Source: Nocardioides zeae (lineage in GTDB: Bacteria; Actinomycetota; Actinomycetes; Propionibacteriales; Nocardioidaceae). Taken from it: a DNA stretch of 64,000 nucleotides. The translations under genes were made by a program, and so were the position numbers. The stretch lies in NCBI RefSeq assembly GCF_030818655.1, contig NZ_JAUTAN010000001.1, positions 1,240,001-1,304,000 of the forward strand. Reading direction: 5' to 3'. Shown here piece by piece: positions 15,798-24,674 of this stretch (its first letter is position 1; each line of letters starts with the position of its first letter). The notes under the pieces are model-generated. The model was not told the origin of the DNA. It searched no databases and saw only the letters and a list, made by a program, of their open reading frames with translations.

Positions 15798-16799
15798 TCA
15801 GTCCTGCCGCGCGTTGACCTCGTACGAGGTGTTGATGGCCTCGAAGAAGTTGACGAGCTGCAGCGTGTCGTTCGCCGCCGCCATCCACTTCGCCGGGTTG
15901 GCGACGCCGTAGTGCGGACCGAAGCCGAGCTCGTCGAGGCGGCGGTCGGCCAGGTACCGCACGTACTGGTTGATGTAGTCGGCGTTGAGGCCCAGGATGC
16001 CGTTCGGCAGGAGGTCGTGGTTGTAGGCCTCCTCCATCGCGACCGCGTCGAGGATCATCTGCCTGATCTCGTCGGCGAACTCCTCGGTCGCGACCTCGGG
16101 GTTCTCCTCCAGCACGGTGAGGACGAGGTTGATGCCGAACTTCAGGTGCAGGGACTCGTCCCGCACGATCCAGTCGATGAGCGAGCCGAAGTTCCGCAGC
16201 AGGTTCCGCTGCCGGAAGCTCAGCGCGACCATGAACCCGGAGTAGAACCAGATCCCCTCGAGGATGACGTTGTAGGCGATGAGGTTCCGGACGAAGTCGC
16301 GCTTGCCCTCGACCGTGGTGATGTCCAGGGTCTGCTCGGTCATCCGCTTGATGAAGCGGACCTCGAACTCCTCCTTCGCCGCCATCGAGGGCACGTCCAC
16401 GTGGGCGGCGTAGGCCGCCTCCCGGTCGATGGGGAAGGTCTCGAGGACGTACTCGAAGCTCATGCAGTGGTTGGCCTCCTCCCACATCTGCTTCGCGAGG
16501 TAGAGGTGGCACTCCGCCGCGTTGACGTAGGGGTAGACGCCGAACGCCAGGGCCTTGTTGACGAGCAGCTCGCTCGGGTTGAAGTAGCTCATCAGGAACG
16601 TCAGGGCGCGACGCTCGTCGTCGCTCATCCGCTCGAAGTCGGCGAGGTCCTCGCCGAGCTGCACCTCGTTGGGGAACCAGGTGTTCGCGACGGCCTGGTC
16701 GTAGAGCTCCATCGCCCACGGGTAGGTGACCGGCTTGAGGAGCAGGCCCTCCTCGATGCCCGTGCCGAGGATGCCCCGGCGGCCCTCCGCGGCGCTCAC
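15798..16799 (-). CDS. nrdB: Ribonucleotide reductase small subunit, class Ic-like
   Basis: The 333-residue ferritin-fold subunit generates the oxidant used by NrdA. Metal ligands include E77 (NPSELLV), E108 and H111 (WEEANHCMSF). Two positions are diagnostic: E77 replaces the Asp of class Ia, and F115 replaces the radical tyrosine four residues after H111. The same pair occurs in the Chlamydia class Ic enzyme, which uses a Mn/Fe centre instead of a tyrosyl radical. GTG at 16799 overlaps the nrdA stop. The operon is under a cobalamin riboswitch, so it should be expressed when B12 is scarce. Confidence 0.9.
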   Translation of the reverse strand: MSAAEGRRGILGTGIEEGLLLKPVTYPWAMELYDQAVANTWFPNEVQLGEDLADFERMSDDERRALTFLMSYFNPSELLVNKALAFGVYPYVNAAECHLYLAKQMWEEANHCMSFEYVLETFPIDREAAYAAHVDVPSMAAKEEFEVRFIKRMTEQTLDITTVEGKRDFVRNLIAYNVILEGIWFYSGFMVALSFRQRNLLRNFGSLIDWIVRDESLHLKFGINLVLTVLEENPEVATEEFADEIRQMILDAVAMEEAYNHDLLPNGILGLNADYINQYVRYLADRRLDELGFGPHYGVANPAKWMAAANDTLQLVNFFEAINTSYEVNARQD

Positions 16800-19399
16800 T
16801 GGCACGACTCGCACTGCAGCCGCTCCTGCGGGTCCACCGGGCAGGCGGCCTCGCCCACCACCTCCAGCTCCTGCACGTCGCCGGGCACGACGTCGGGCAC
16901 GACGGCCGGTACGACGGGTGCTGCCGGCGCTGCGGCACCGAAGCCGCGACGTGCCGGCGCGGCGGCACCGAAGCCCCGACGCGCCCCGGAGCTCGCCGGG
17001 GTGCGGCCGTCCGCCTTGTTGACCTTGACGGTGCTCTGCTCGGCGGTGTGCCGCGGCATCATGTGCAGGTAGTAGGTGGTCTTCACGCCCATCCGCCACG
17101 CCGCGGCGTACAGCTCGACCATCGACGCGACGCTCCGGTCCGCGAGGTAGATGTTGCGGCTGATCGCCTGGTCGATCCACTTCTGCGCGCGGGCCGCGAC
17201 CTCGAGGTAGGCGCGGCCGGGCAGCTGGAACGACGTCTGGTAGATCTCGACCAGCTCACGGGGGATCGTGAGGTCCGCGCGCTCCGCGGCCACCCGGGCC
17301 AGGTCGCCCTGGTGGCGGAGCAGGTCGTCGCGCACCTCCTCCCAGAGGCCGGCGGCGCGCAGGTCCTCGACGAGGTTGCGGTTGACCTCGAGGAACTTGC
17401 CCGAGCTCGTCGTGCGGCTGAAGATCTGGCTGAACTGCGGGTCGAGGCCGGGCGTGGTGCCGGCGACGAGCCCGATGGACGCGGTGGGGGCGATGGCCAG
17501 CAGGGTCGAGTTGCGGATGCCGCCGGCCACCTTCTCCCGCAGCGTGTGCCAGTCGAGCCGGGTGGTGCGGTCGACCTCGACCGGTACGCCGCGGTCCGCC
17601 TCGAGCAGGGCGAGGGAGTCGATGGGGACGAGCCCCTGGCTCCACCGCGACCCGGGGAAGTGGGCGTAGGAGCCGCGTTCCCGCGCGAGGTCGGCGGAGG
17701 CGTCGATGGCGTGCCAGGAGACGAACTCCATGACCCGGTCGATGAGCTCGTAGGCCTCGGGGGAGGCGTAGCTGTGCCCGCAGCGCTCGACGACGTCCGT
17801 GAATCCCATGACGCCCAGCCCGAGGGCGCGGTTGCGCTCGTTGGAGTGCTCCGACTCGGGCACCGAGGAGACGGTGATGTCGATGAGGTTGTCGAGCTGG
17901 CGCACGGCGAGGCGGGTGGACTCCGCGAGCCGGTCCCAGTCGATGCGGGCGCCCTCCCCGCCGGCGCCGCGGCGCCGTCCCACGACGTGCCGCGAGAGGT
18001 TGATCGAGGCCAGGTTGCAGACGGCGACGTTCTCGCGGTCCTGCGGCAGGCAGATCTCGGTGCACAGGTTGGAGAGGTGGATCGTGCCCGTGTTGTGGTT
18101 GAGGGCGCGCGTGTTGATCGTGTCCTTCCACGTCAGCCACGGGTGCGAGGTGGACTGCAGCGCGGTCAGGATCGCCCTGAACTGCTCACGGGCCCCGACC
18201 TTCCGGTGGCGCAGCCGCCCGGCCTCGGCCTCGGCGGCGTACTCCGCGTAGCGCCGGGAGAAGGCAGCCCCCGTCAGCTCGACCAGGTCGGGCACCTCGG
18301 CGGGATCGAAGAGGTACCAGGGCTGGTCCGCCTCGACGCGCTTCATGAACTCGTCGGAGATCCACACGGCGGTGTTGGCCGTGCGGGTCCGGCGGTAGGG
18401 GTCGCCGGAGTTCTGGCGCAGGTCGAGGAACGCGGGGAAGTCGAGGTGCCAGTTCTCCATGTAGAAGCACAGCGCACCGAACTTCTTGCCCCCGCGGCTC
18501 ACGGCACGCAGCGTCGAGTCGATCGTGTGCATGAAGGGGACCGGCCCGGTCGAGGTGGTGTTGTTGGACGCGATCGGCGACCCCTCGGCGCGGAGCTTGG
18601 TGACCGAGAGGCCGATGCCGCCCGTGCCCTTCGTCAGCCACATGACGTCGCGCACCGACTTCGCGATGTGCTCGATCTCGTCCTCCATCTGCATCACGAA
18701 GCAGTTCGAGAGCTGGCTGTAGGACGTGCCGGCGTTGACGAGCGTGGAGCCCGCGGCGAGGTACTCGAGGCGCGACATCTTGTCGTAGAAGCGCTCCGCG
18801 GCGCGGGTGGGATCGTCCTCGTTCAGCGCGAGCCCCATCGCGACGCGCATCCAGAAGAACTGGGGCATCTCGAGCGGGCGCCCGTCGGGACCGGCGACCA
18901 TGTAGCGCGTGCGCATGGTCTGCACGCCGACGTAGCGCAGCAGGTCGTCGCGGTCCGGGTCGAGCGCGGCGCCGAGCCGTTCCAGGTCGAAGAGCTCGCC
19001 GAGTCGGCGGTCGAGCAGGCCGAGCTCGACGCCGCGCAGGACGAACGCGACGAAGGCCTCGCCGTGGAACGCGTAGACCTCGTCCCGGGTCACCCCCTCG
19101 CCGAAGATCCCCTTGTAGAGGCTCTTGACGAGCAGGCGCGACGCGATGGTGTCGTAGGCCGGGTCGTCCTTCACGTTCTGCAGCGCCACCTGCACGACGG
19201 CCTCGTCCAGCTGCTCGCTGGTGATGCCGTCGAAGAGCGTGATCTCGAGCTCGGAACGCAGCTGGGTCGCGCGGGCGACCCCGTCGTCGAGACCGGCCGC
19301 GGCCTCCTCGATGGACCGGGCGATCTCGTAGCCGTCGTAGGGCACACGGGTGCCGTCGCGCTTGACGACCTCGATCCGGCCGTTGGTCGTGGTGCTCAT
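16796..19399 (-). CDS. nrdA: Ribonucleotide reductase large subunit
   Basis: The 867-residue catalytic subunit reduces ribonucleoside diphosphates. An N-terminal ATP-cone (KRDGTRVPYDGYEIARSIEE, then the SEQLDEAVVQVAL region) supplies dATP control. The catalytic barrel has SNCFVMQMEDE (redox Cys), NLCTEICLPQ (thiyl Cys, Asn, Glu) and VAVCNLASINLS (second redox Cys). The C-terminal CESCQ is the cysteine pair that re-reduces the active site. Before it is a low-complexity linker with a tandem repeat (RRGFGAAAPA twice). ATG at 19399 has GGAG 6 bases upstream; a small hairpin (19406-19420) could mask this site. Regulated by the riboswitch upstream. Confidence 0.95.
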   Translation of the reverse strand: MSTTTNGRIEVVKRDGTRVPYDGYEIARSIEEAAAGLDDGVARATQLRSELEITLFDGITSEQLDEAVVQVALQNVKDDPAYDTIASRLLVKSLYKGIFGEGVTRDEVYAFHGEAFVAFVLRGVELGLLDRRLGELFDLERLGAALDPDRDDLLRYVGVQTMRTRYMVAGPDGRPLEMPQFFWMRVAMGLALNEDDPTRAAERFYDKMSRLEYLAAGSTLVNAGTSYSQLSNCFVMQMEDEIEHIAKSVRDVMWLTKGTGGIGLSVTKLRAEGSPIASNNTTSTGPVPFMHTIDSTLRAVSRGGKKFGALCFYMENWHLDFPAFLDLRQNSGDPYRRTRTANTAVWISDEFMKRVEADQPWYLFDPAEVPDLVELTGAAFSRRYAEYAAEAEAGRLRHRKVGAREQFRAILTALQSTSHPWLTWKDTINTRALNHNTGTIHLSNLCTEICLPQDRENVAVCNLASINLSRHVVGRRRGAGGEGARIDWDRLAESTRLAVRQLDNLIDITVSSVPESEHSNERNRALGLGVMGFTDVVERCGHSYASPEAYELIDRVMEFVSWHAIDASADLARERGSYAHFPGSRWSQGLVPIDSLALLEADRGVPVEVDRTTRLDWHTLREKVAGGIRNSTLLAIAPTASIGLVAGTTPGLDPQFSQIFSRTTSSGKFLEVNRNLVEDLRAAGLWEEVRDDLLRHQGDLARVAAERADLTIPRELVEIYQTSFQLPGRAYLEVAARAQKWIDQAISRNIYLADRSVASMVELYAAAWRMGVKTTYYLHMMPRHTAEQSTVKVNKADGRTPASSGARRGFGAAAPARRGFGAAAPAAPVVPAVVPDVVPGDVQELEVVGEAACPVDPQERLQCESCQ

Positions 19400-19564
19400 G
19401 TCGTCTCCACCCCTCGTGGAACGTCGCGGGACGCACGTCCGCGGACGAGGGGGAGACAGCAGGAACGGTCGACGGACAGGCCGCTCCACCCTCACGGGAG
19501 GCCTCCTGCCGGCGTTCGATCCTCCGACCCTCCCTCGGGGTCGCGGACCCTCGCCCGTCGGGGG

Positions 19565-19762
19565 CGAGGCACTGGCAGGTCTTCGGACTCGTGGGCGATC
19601 GTGCTCCGGCCTACTGTCCGTCGCTTCCCAGGCTGGCGTCGGCCGTGCCCAGTGCTTGTTGACGGAGGTCGTTCCCACTCACCGCTGCGGGGCAGTTCCG
19701 GTCTTCCACCGGATTCCCTCTTGCGACGACCCGTCTGGAGGACGGGTCGAACCAGCTGCGCC
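19565..19762 (-). ncRNA. Cobalamin riboswitch upstream of nrdAB
   Basis: Minus-strand order: AGAGGGAATCCGGTGGA, ACTGCCCCGCAGCGGTGAG, AACAAGCACTGGGC, CTGGGAAGCGACGGACAGTAG, and B12 box ACGAGTCCGAAGACCTGCCA (19592-19573). About 165 bases of leader separate it from nrdA. B12 control of class I RNR is known in Streptomyces, where a B12-dependent class II enzyme (NrdJ) takes over when the cofactor is present. Confidence 0.93.
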
Positions 19763-19766
19763 GACC

Positions 19767-19794
19767 ACCATATACGGGAATCACATCGATGCAA
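19767..19794 (-). promoter_or_regulatory. Promoter of the riboswitch-nrdAB transcript
   Basis: On the minus strand TTGCAT (19794-19789) and TATGGT (19772-19767) are separated by 16 bases. The -10 ends just before the start of the riboswitch fold and a few bases after the stop of the upstream ferredoxin gene. Confidence 0.45.
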
Positions 19795-19798
19795 CTAC

Positions 19799-20113
19799 CT
19801 AGATGTTGTGTCCTGTCGCTCGCGGCTCGGACAGCGGCGCGACGATGCGGTCGACCGCGGCGCGGTCGAGCACGCCCCCGTGCCAGGTGTCACGGGGGCG
19901 TCCCGGCGTGCTCAGGTCGCGCACCACCACGACGTTGCTCCGCTCGCACTCGCCGAGGCACCTCACCACCCGCACGCGCGTGCCCGCGGGCACGGTGTCG
20001 CGGAGGTGCTGCACGAGGTCGTCGTGGTCGACGCCTGGGTGCTTGCGGGCCGTGCCGCAGCAGCAGTCGTGGCACACGAGCACGTCGTGGTCGGGCCTCA
20101 CGGGTGGGGTCAC
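19799..20113 (-). CDS. Thioredoxin-like [2Fe-2S] ferredoxin of the B12 uptake operon
   Basis: This 104-residue protein has the cysteine pattern of (2Fe-2S) thioredoxin-like ferredoxins: LVCHDCCCGTARKHPG at the N-terminus and VRCLGECERSNVVVV in the middle. The family occurs fused to or beside cobalt and siroheme enzymes in actinobacteria. GTG at 20113 overlaps the btuF stop, so it is the last gene of the B12-controlled operon. It may reduce cobalt or corrinoid after uptake; that role is inferred from position. Confidence 0.75.
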   Translation of the reverse strand: MTPPVRPDHDVLVCHDCCCGTARKHPGVDHDDLVQHLRDTVPAGTRVRVVRCLGECERSNVVVVRDLSTPGRPRDTWHGGVLDRAAVDRIVAPLSEPRATGHNI

Positions 20114-21182
20114 CCGATCCAGTCGTTGCCCGGCAGCTCGTCGAGCGCGGTGATGTCGAGGGTGGGCTCGACGCCCGACTCCGGCGCCAGCCCGAAGTGC
20201 TCGACCGCGGTGCGCACCCACTCGGCGGCGTCGATGTTCATCGGGCCCGAGACCCACATCGCGTAGGGCAGGTTGACGAAGCGCTCCTCGCGCACGGCCT
20301 CCAGGTCCCGGGAGGCGGGGTTGGCCTGCAGGACGGCGACCTTGTCCTCGTAGGACTGCCCCGGGTAGTCGACGAAGAAGATGACGTCGGGGTCCGAGGC
20401 GGCGAGGGTCTCCCAGCCGACCTCGGTCCAGGTGTCCTCGACCGCGGCGGTCGCGTTGGTGACGCCGGCGGTGTCGAAGATGGCCTGGGGACCGCCGAAG
20501 GAGCCCGACGTGAAGATCGCGTCGGTGCCGGAGTCGAAGAGGAACGCGGTCGGCCGCTCGTCGCCCTGCGGAGCCGCCTCCAGCGCGGCCCGCCGTGCCT
20601 CGATGTCCTCGACCACCGACGCCGCCGTGTCGCTGTGGCCCGTGAGCTCACCGATGTTCGTGAGGTCGGTCGTGAGGGCCGTCCAGGCGTCCATCGTGCC
20701 GCGGGCCCCGTCGTCCTGCTGGCAGGTCTCGCTGAGCAGGTACGGCGTGATCCCGTGCTCGGTGAGCATCTCGGGCAGCAGGTTGCGGGCCTCGCTGAAG
20801 CCGTAGCCGTAGCCCGCGAACATCACCTGCGGGTCGACGGCCAGCACGTTCTCCAGGGTGGGGAACTCCTCGCCGACCACGGTGAGCTCGTCGACGCGGT
20901 CGTCCGGGTAGGCCAGCTCCAGGAGGTCCTGGTCGCGCTCCATGCCGGTGACGGCGACCAGCTCGTCGCGTGCGCCCGCGGCGAGCACGATCGAGATGAT
21001 GCCGCCGTCGTACGCGTAGAGCTCGGTGACCGGCCCGTCGACGGTGAGGTCCTCGCCGCAGTTCTGCACGGTGATGGCACTGGCGCCGGACGCCGAGCCG
21101 GAGGCGCCCTCGGGGGCGCACGCGGCGAGGCTCGGGGCGGCGATGGCGAGGCTGGCGAGCAGGGCGAGGGGGCGGGCGGACG

Positions 21183-21186
<4 letters not shown>
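20110..21186 (-). CDS. btuF: Cobalamin-type ABC importer, substrate-binding lipoprotein
   Basis: The 358-residue protein has a lipoprotein signal (lipobox-like SLAAC, Cys near 22) and a class III periplasmic-binding fold (TroA/BtuF/FepB type): ELYAYDGGIISIVLAAGARD, DPQVMFAGYGYG, a long linking helix near EDIEARRAAL, SDPDVIFFVDYPG. Siderophore and B12 binding proteins share this fold, but the riboswitch controlling the operon makes cobalamin or cobinamide the likely ligand. Its stop overlaps the ferredoxin start, and its ATG overlaps the btuD stop. Confidence 0.85.
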
Positions 21187-22030
<844 letters not shown>

Positions 22031-22034
<4 letters not shown>

Positions 22035-23095
22035 TGCTGACCCCCGAACCGGTAGCGGCCACGTCCCATGAGCAGCAGGAAGAGGGGTGCCCCGACGACA
22101 CCGGTCACGACGCCGAGCGGGATCTCCTGGGGGCGCACGGCCAGGCGGGCGACGACGTCGACCCAGAGCAGGAAGAGACCGCCGCCGAGGGCGGCGACGG
22201 GCAGGACGACGCGGTGCCGCGCACCGACGACGAGGCGGGCGGCGTGGGGCACGATGAGGCCGACGAAGCCGATGCCGCCGCTGACGGCGACCAGCACGCC
22301 GACGAGCACCGCGAGCCCGACGAAGAGGGTCGTGCGCATCGCGGCGACGTTGACGCCGAGGGCGGAGGCGGTGTCGGGTCCGGCGGCCAGGGCGTCCATC
22401 CAGCGGTGGAGGGCGAGCATCCCCGCGCCCAGGAGCGCGACGAGCACTGCCGGGACCCAGAGCTTCTCCCAGGTCGCCCCGCCGACGCTGCCGAGCATCC
22501 AGAACATCACCGAGTTCGCGGCCCGCGGGTCACCGCTGAGGAAGACGAGGAACGACGCGATCGCCGACAGGCCGGAGGACAGCACGACCCCCGAGAGCAC
22601 GAGCCGCAGCGGGGTCAGACCACCCTGGGCCGTCGCCACGAGCCACACGAGGAGCGCCGAGCCGACCGCGCCGAGGAGCGCACCGGTGGACACGGCGTAG
22701 ATCCCGAGCCCGCCCAGGAACCCCGTCGTGATCACCGCGGTGGCCCCCACCGAGGCGCCCGAGCTGATGCCGAGGAGGAACGGGTCGGCGAGCGGGTTGC
22801 GCACGAGGGTCTGCATCCCGACGCCCGCCACGGCCAGTCCGGCACCGACGACCACGGCCAGCAGCGCCCGCGGCATCCGCAGCTCCCAGACGATGACGTC
22901 CCACCGGCCGGGGTCCCGCCCCGCGAAGCGGTCGGTCACCGCGGTGACGACCTCGCCGACCGGGATCCGCTCCGAGCCGAACGCCAGGGAGGCGACGAGG
23001 CTGCCCAGCGTCGCGAGGAGCAGGAGCAGCAGGAGGGGCCAGAACGCGAGCCGGCGACGTACGGAGCTGCGTCGCGGCTTCTCGCCGTGGCTCAC
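22031..23095 (-). CDS. btuC: Cobalamin-type ABC importer permease (FecCD family)
   Basis: The 354-residue permease has about ten membrane helices and FecCD hallmarks: WELRMPRALLAVVVGAGLAV, GMQTLVRNPLADPFLLGISSG, and near the end GIGFVGLIVPHAARLVVG. I take the GTG at 23095, which gives normal family length; the frame is open further into the riboswitch but that part is not protein-like. No good Shine-Dalgarno is seen, in keeping with riboswitch-controlled translation. First gene of btuC-btuD-btuF-ferredoxin. Confidence 0.88.
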
Positions 23096-23197
23096 CGAAC
23101 GGTGCGACGGGCAGGAACGGGGGTGGGGCGGGAAGGGGGCACGGCGGAGCCTCTCGGTGTTGGCGCCCTGGTCGCGAGGGGCCGTCGTGAACACGTG

Positions 23198-23345
23198 AGC
23201 CGACAGGTCTTCGGACTCGGGTTCACCCGACGGCACGGCCTTCCCAGGGCGTTGCCGCCCCAGTGGCTTCGTCGTGCCGTCGTCGCCCTCACCGCTGCGC
23301 GCCAGTCCCGGATTCCCACCGGAGTTCCCTGGCATCCAAGGGATG
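23198..23345 (-). ncRNA. Cobalamin riboswitch upstream of btuCDF
   Basis: Minus-strand order: AGGGAACTCCGGTGGGAATC, GGGACTGGCGCGCAGCGGTG, GAAGCCACTGGGGC, CCTGGGAAGGCCGTGCCG, and B12 box CGAGTCCGAAGACCTGTCGG (23219-23200). It is shorter than the other two and has TGGCGCGCAGC where they have TGCCCCGCAGC. It lies about 100 bases before the btuC start. Repression of B12 uptake by adenosylcobalamin is the usual role. Confidence 0.9.
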
Positions 23346-23410
23346 CGTTCGACTCGAGGGGCACGCTAGCAGCCCCGGGACGTCCGGTCGGCGGAGGTCC
23401 GGTTCTCGTC

Positions 23411-23416
23411 TAGGGT
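23411..23416 (+). promoter_or_regulatory. -10 box of leaderless MFS transcript
   Basis: TAGGGT lies 7 bases before the GTG at 23424 with no Shine-Dalgarno, the arrangement of leaderless transcripts. It is divergent from the btuC riboswitch. Confidence 0.45.
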
Positions 23417-23423
23417 CCGCGGG

Positions 23424-24674
23424 GTGGGGGCGACGGGGACGGCGGAGCGGCGGGCGCTCCTGGCGGACCGCGCTTTCCTGCGGCTCTGGGCCGGTACGAC
23501 GGCGTCCGGTCTGGCGACGTGGGCGATGCCCTTCGTGCTCGGCCTCGCGGTCGTCGACGGGTCGCTCGGGGCGACGGCGCTCGGGGTGGCCCTCGCCGCG
23601 CGGACCGTCGGCTTCCTCGTCGTGCTCCCCGTGGCGGGGGTCCTCGCGGACCGCCACGCCCCGCGCGTCGTCGTGCTGCTGGCCTCCGGGGTGGCCGCGG
23701 CGGGCTCCTTCGCCCTCGCGGCGGCGCTCGGGCGCTCCGTCGTCGCGACCACGGCGGCCGCCCTGCTGGTCGGCGCCGGGCAGGGCGCCTGCCGCCCGGC
23801 CTTCCAGGCGCTCGTGCCGGCGACGGTCGCCGAGCCCGACCGCCAGGCCGCCAACGCCGCGATCACCGTGGCGGTGCGCGCCTCGGTCCTCCTCGGCCCT
23901 GCGGTGGCGGGCCTCGGTGCCGCGGTGGCCGGGGCCGCGTGGCTGGTCACCGCCACGGGTGTGCTGTGGGTGGTGGCAGCGGTGGCCCCCGCCCGGACGG
24001 CCCGCGTCGGCGCGGTCGGGGGAGCCGCGGGACGGCGTCCGGGGTTCCGGGCCGAGTTCGTCGAGGGGCTGCGCGAGGCGCGTCGTCACCCGTGGTTCCT
24101 CGGTGGTCTCGGAGCGCTGGCGACGGTGATCATGACCGGCTACTCGGTGACGGCCGTGGCGTTGCCGCTGGTCAGCGCCGACGTCACCGGGTCCGGGGTG
24201 CTGCTGGCGGCGGGCGCGACGTCGTACACCGCGGGAGCCCTGCTCGGCGGGCTGCTGCTCGCGCGCTGGCGACCGCCGTCGACGGGCTGGGTGGCGCTGG
24301 GCGGCCTCGGGATCTACGCGGCGGCGCCGCTCGCCCTGGCGCTGGACCCGCGGCTCCCCGTGGTGGTGGCGGCGTACGTCGTCGTCGGGTTCGGCATCGA
24401 GCTGTTCAACGTGCCGTGGTTCACGGCGCTGCAGCGGGAGGTCGCGCCGGAACGGCTCTCGCGGGTGTCGTCGCTCGACTTCCTCGTCTCCTACGGCTTG
24501 GCGCCGCTCGGGCTCGCGCTCGTGGCGCCGGCCGTCGACCTGGTGGGGATGCGGGCCGTCCTGCTCGGCTGTGCCGTGGCCTGCGTGCTCGGGCCCGCCC
24601 TCGCGGCGCTGGTGCCGGGCAGCCGGCACCTCGCGGCTACGACGCCGACGGGCCGGGCAGCGGCACGCGGATGA
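23424..24674 (+). CDS. MFS transporter
   Basis: The 416-residue product has about 10-12 membrane helices and a major-facilitator loop 2-3 motif (GVLADRHAPRVVVLLASG). The overall pattern resembles MFS_3-type exporters (RLWAGTTASGLATWAMPFVLGL, GAGQGACRPAFQALVP). The substrate is unknown. It is transcribed divergently from the btu operon, so a link with corrinoid export is possible but not shown. Its 3' end overlaps the convergent gene ending at 24637 by 38 bases. Confidence 0.85.
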   Translation: MGATGTAERRALLADRAFLRLWAGTTASGLATWAMPFVLGLAVVDGSLGATALGVALAARTVGFLVVLPVAGVLADRHAPRVVVLLASGVAAAGSFALAAALGRSVVATTAAALLVGAGQGACRPAFQALVPATVAEPDRQAANAAITVAVRASVLLGPAVAGLGAAVAGAAWLVTATGVLWVVAAVAPARTARVGAVGGAAGRRPGFRAEFVEGLREARRHPWFLGGLGALATVIMTGYSVTAVALPLVSADVTGSGVLLAAGATSYTAGALLGGLLLARWRPPSTGWVALGGLGIYAAAPLALALDPRLPVVVAAYVVVGFGIELFNVPWFTALQREVAPERLSRVSSLDFLVSYGLAPLGLALVAPAVDLVGMRAVLLGCAVACVLGPALAALVPGSRHLAATTPTGRAAARG

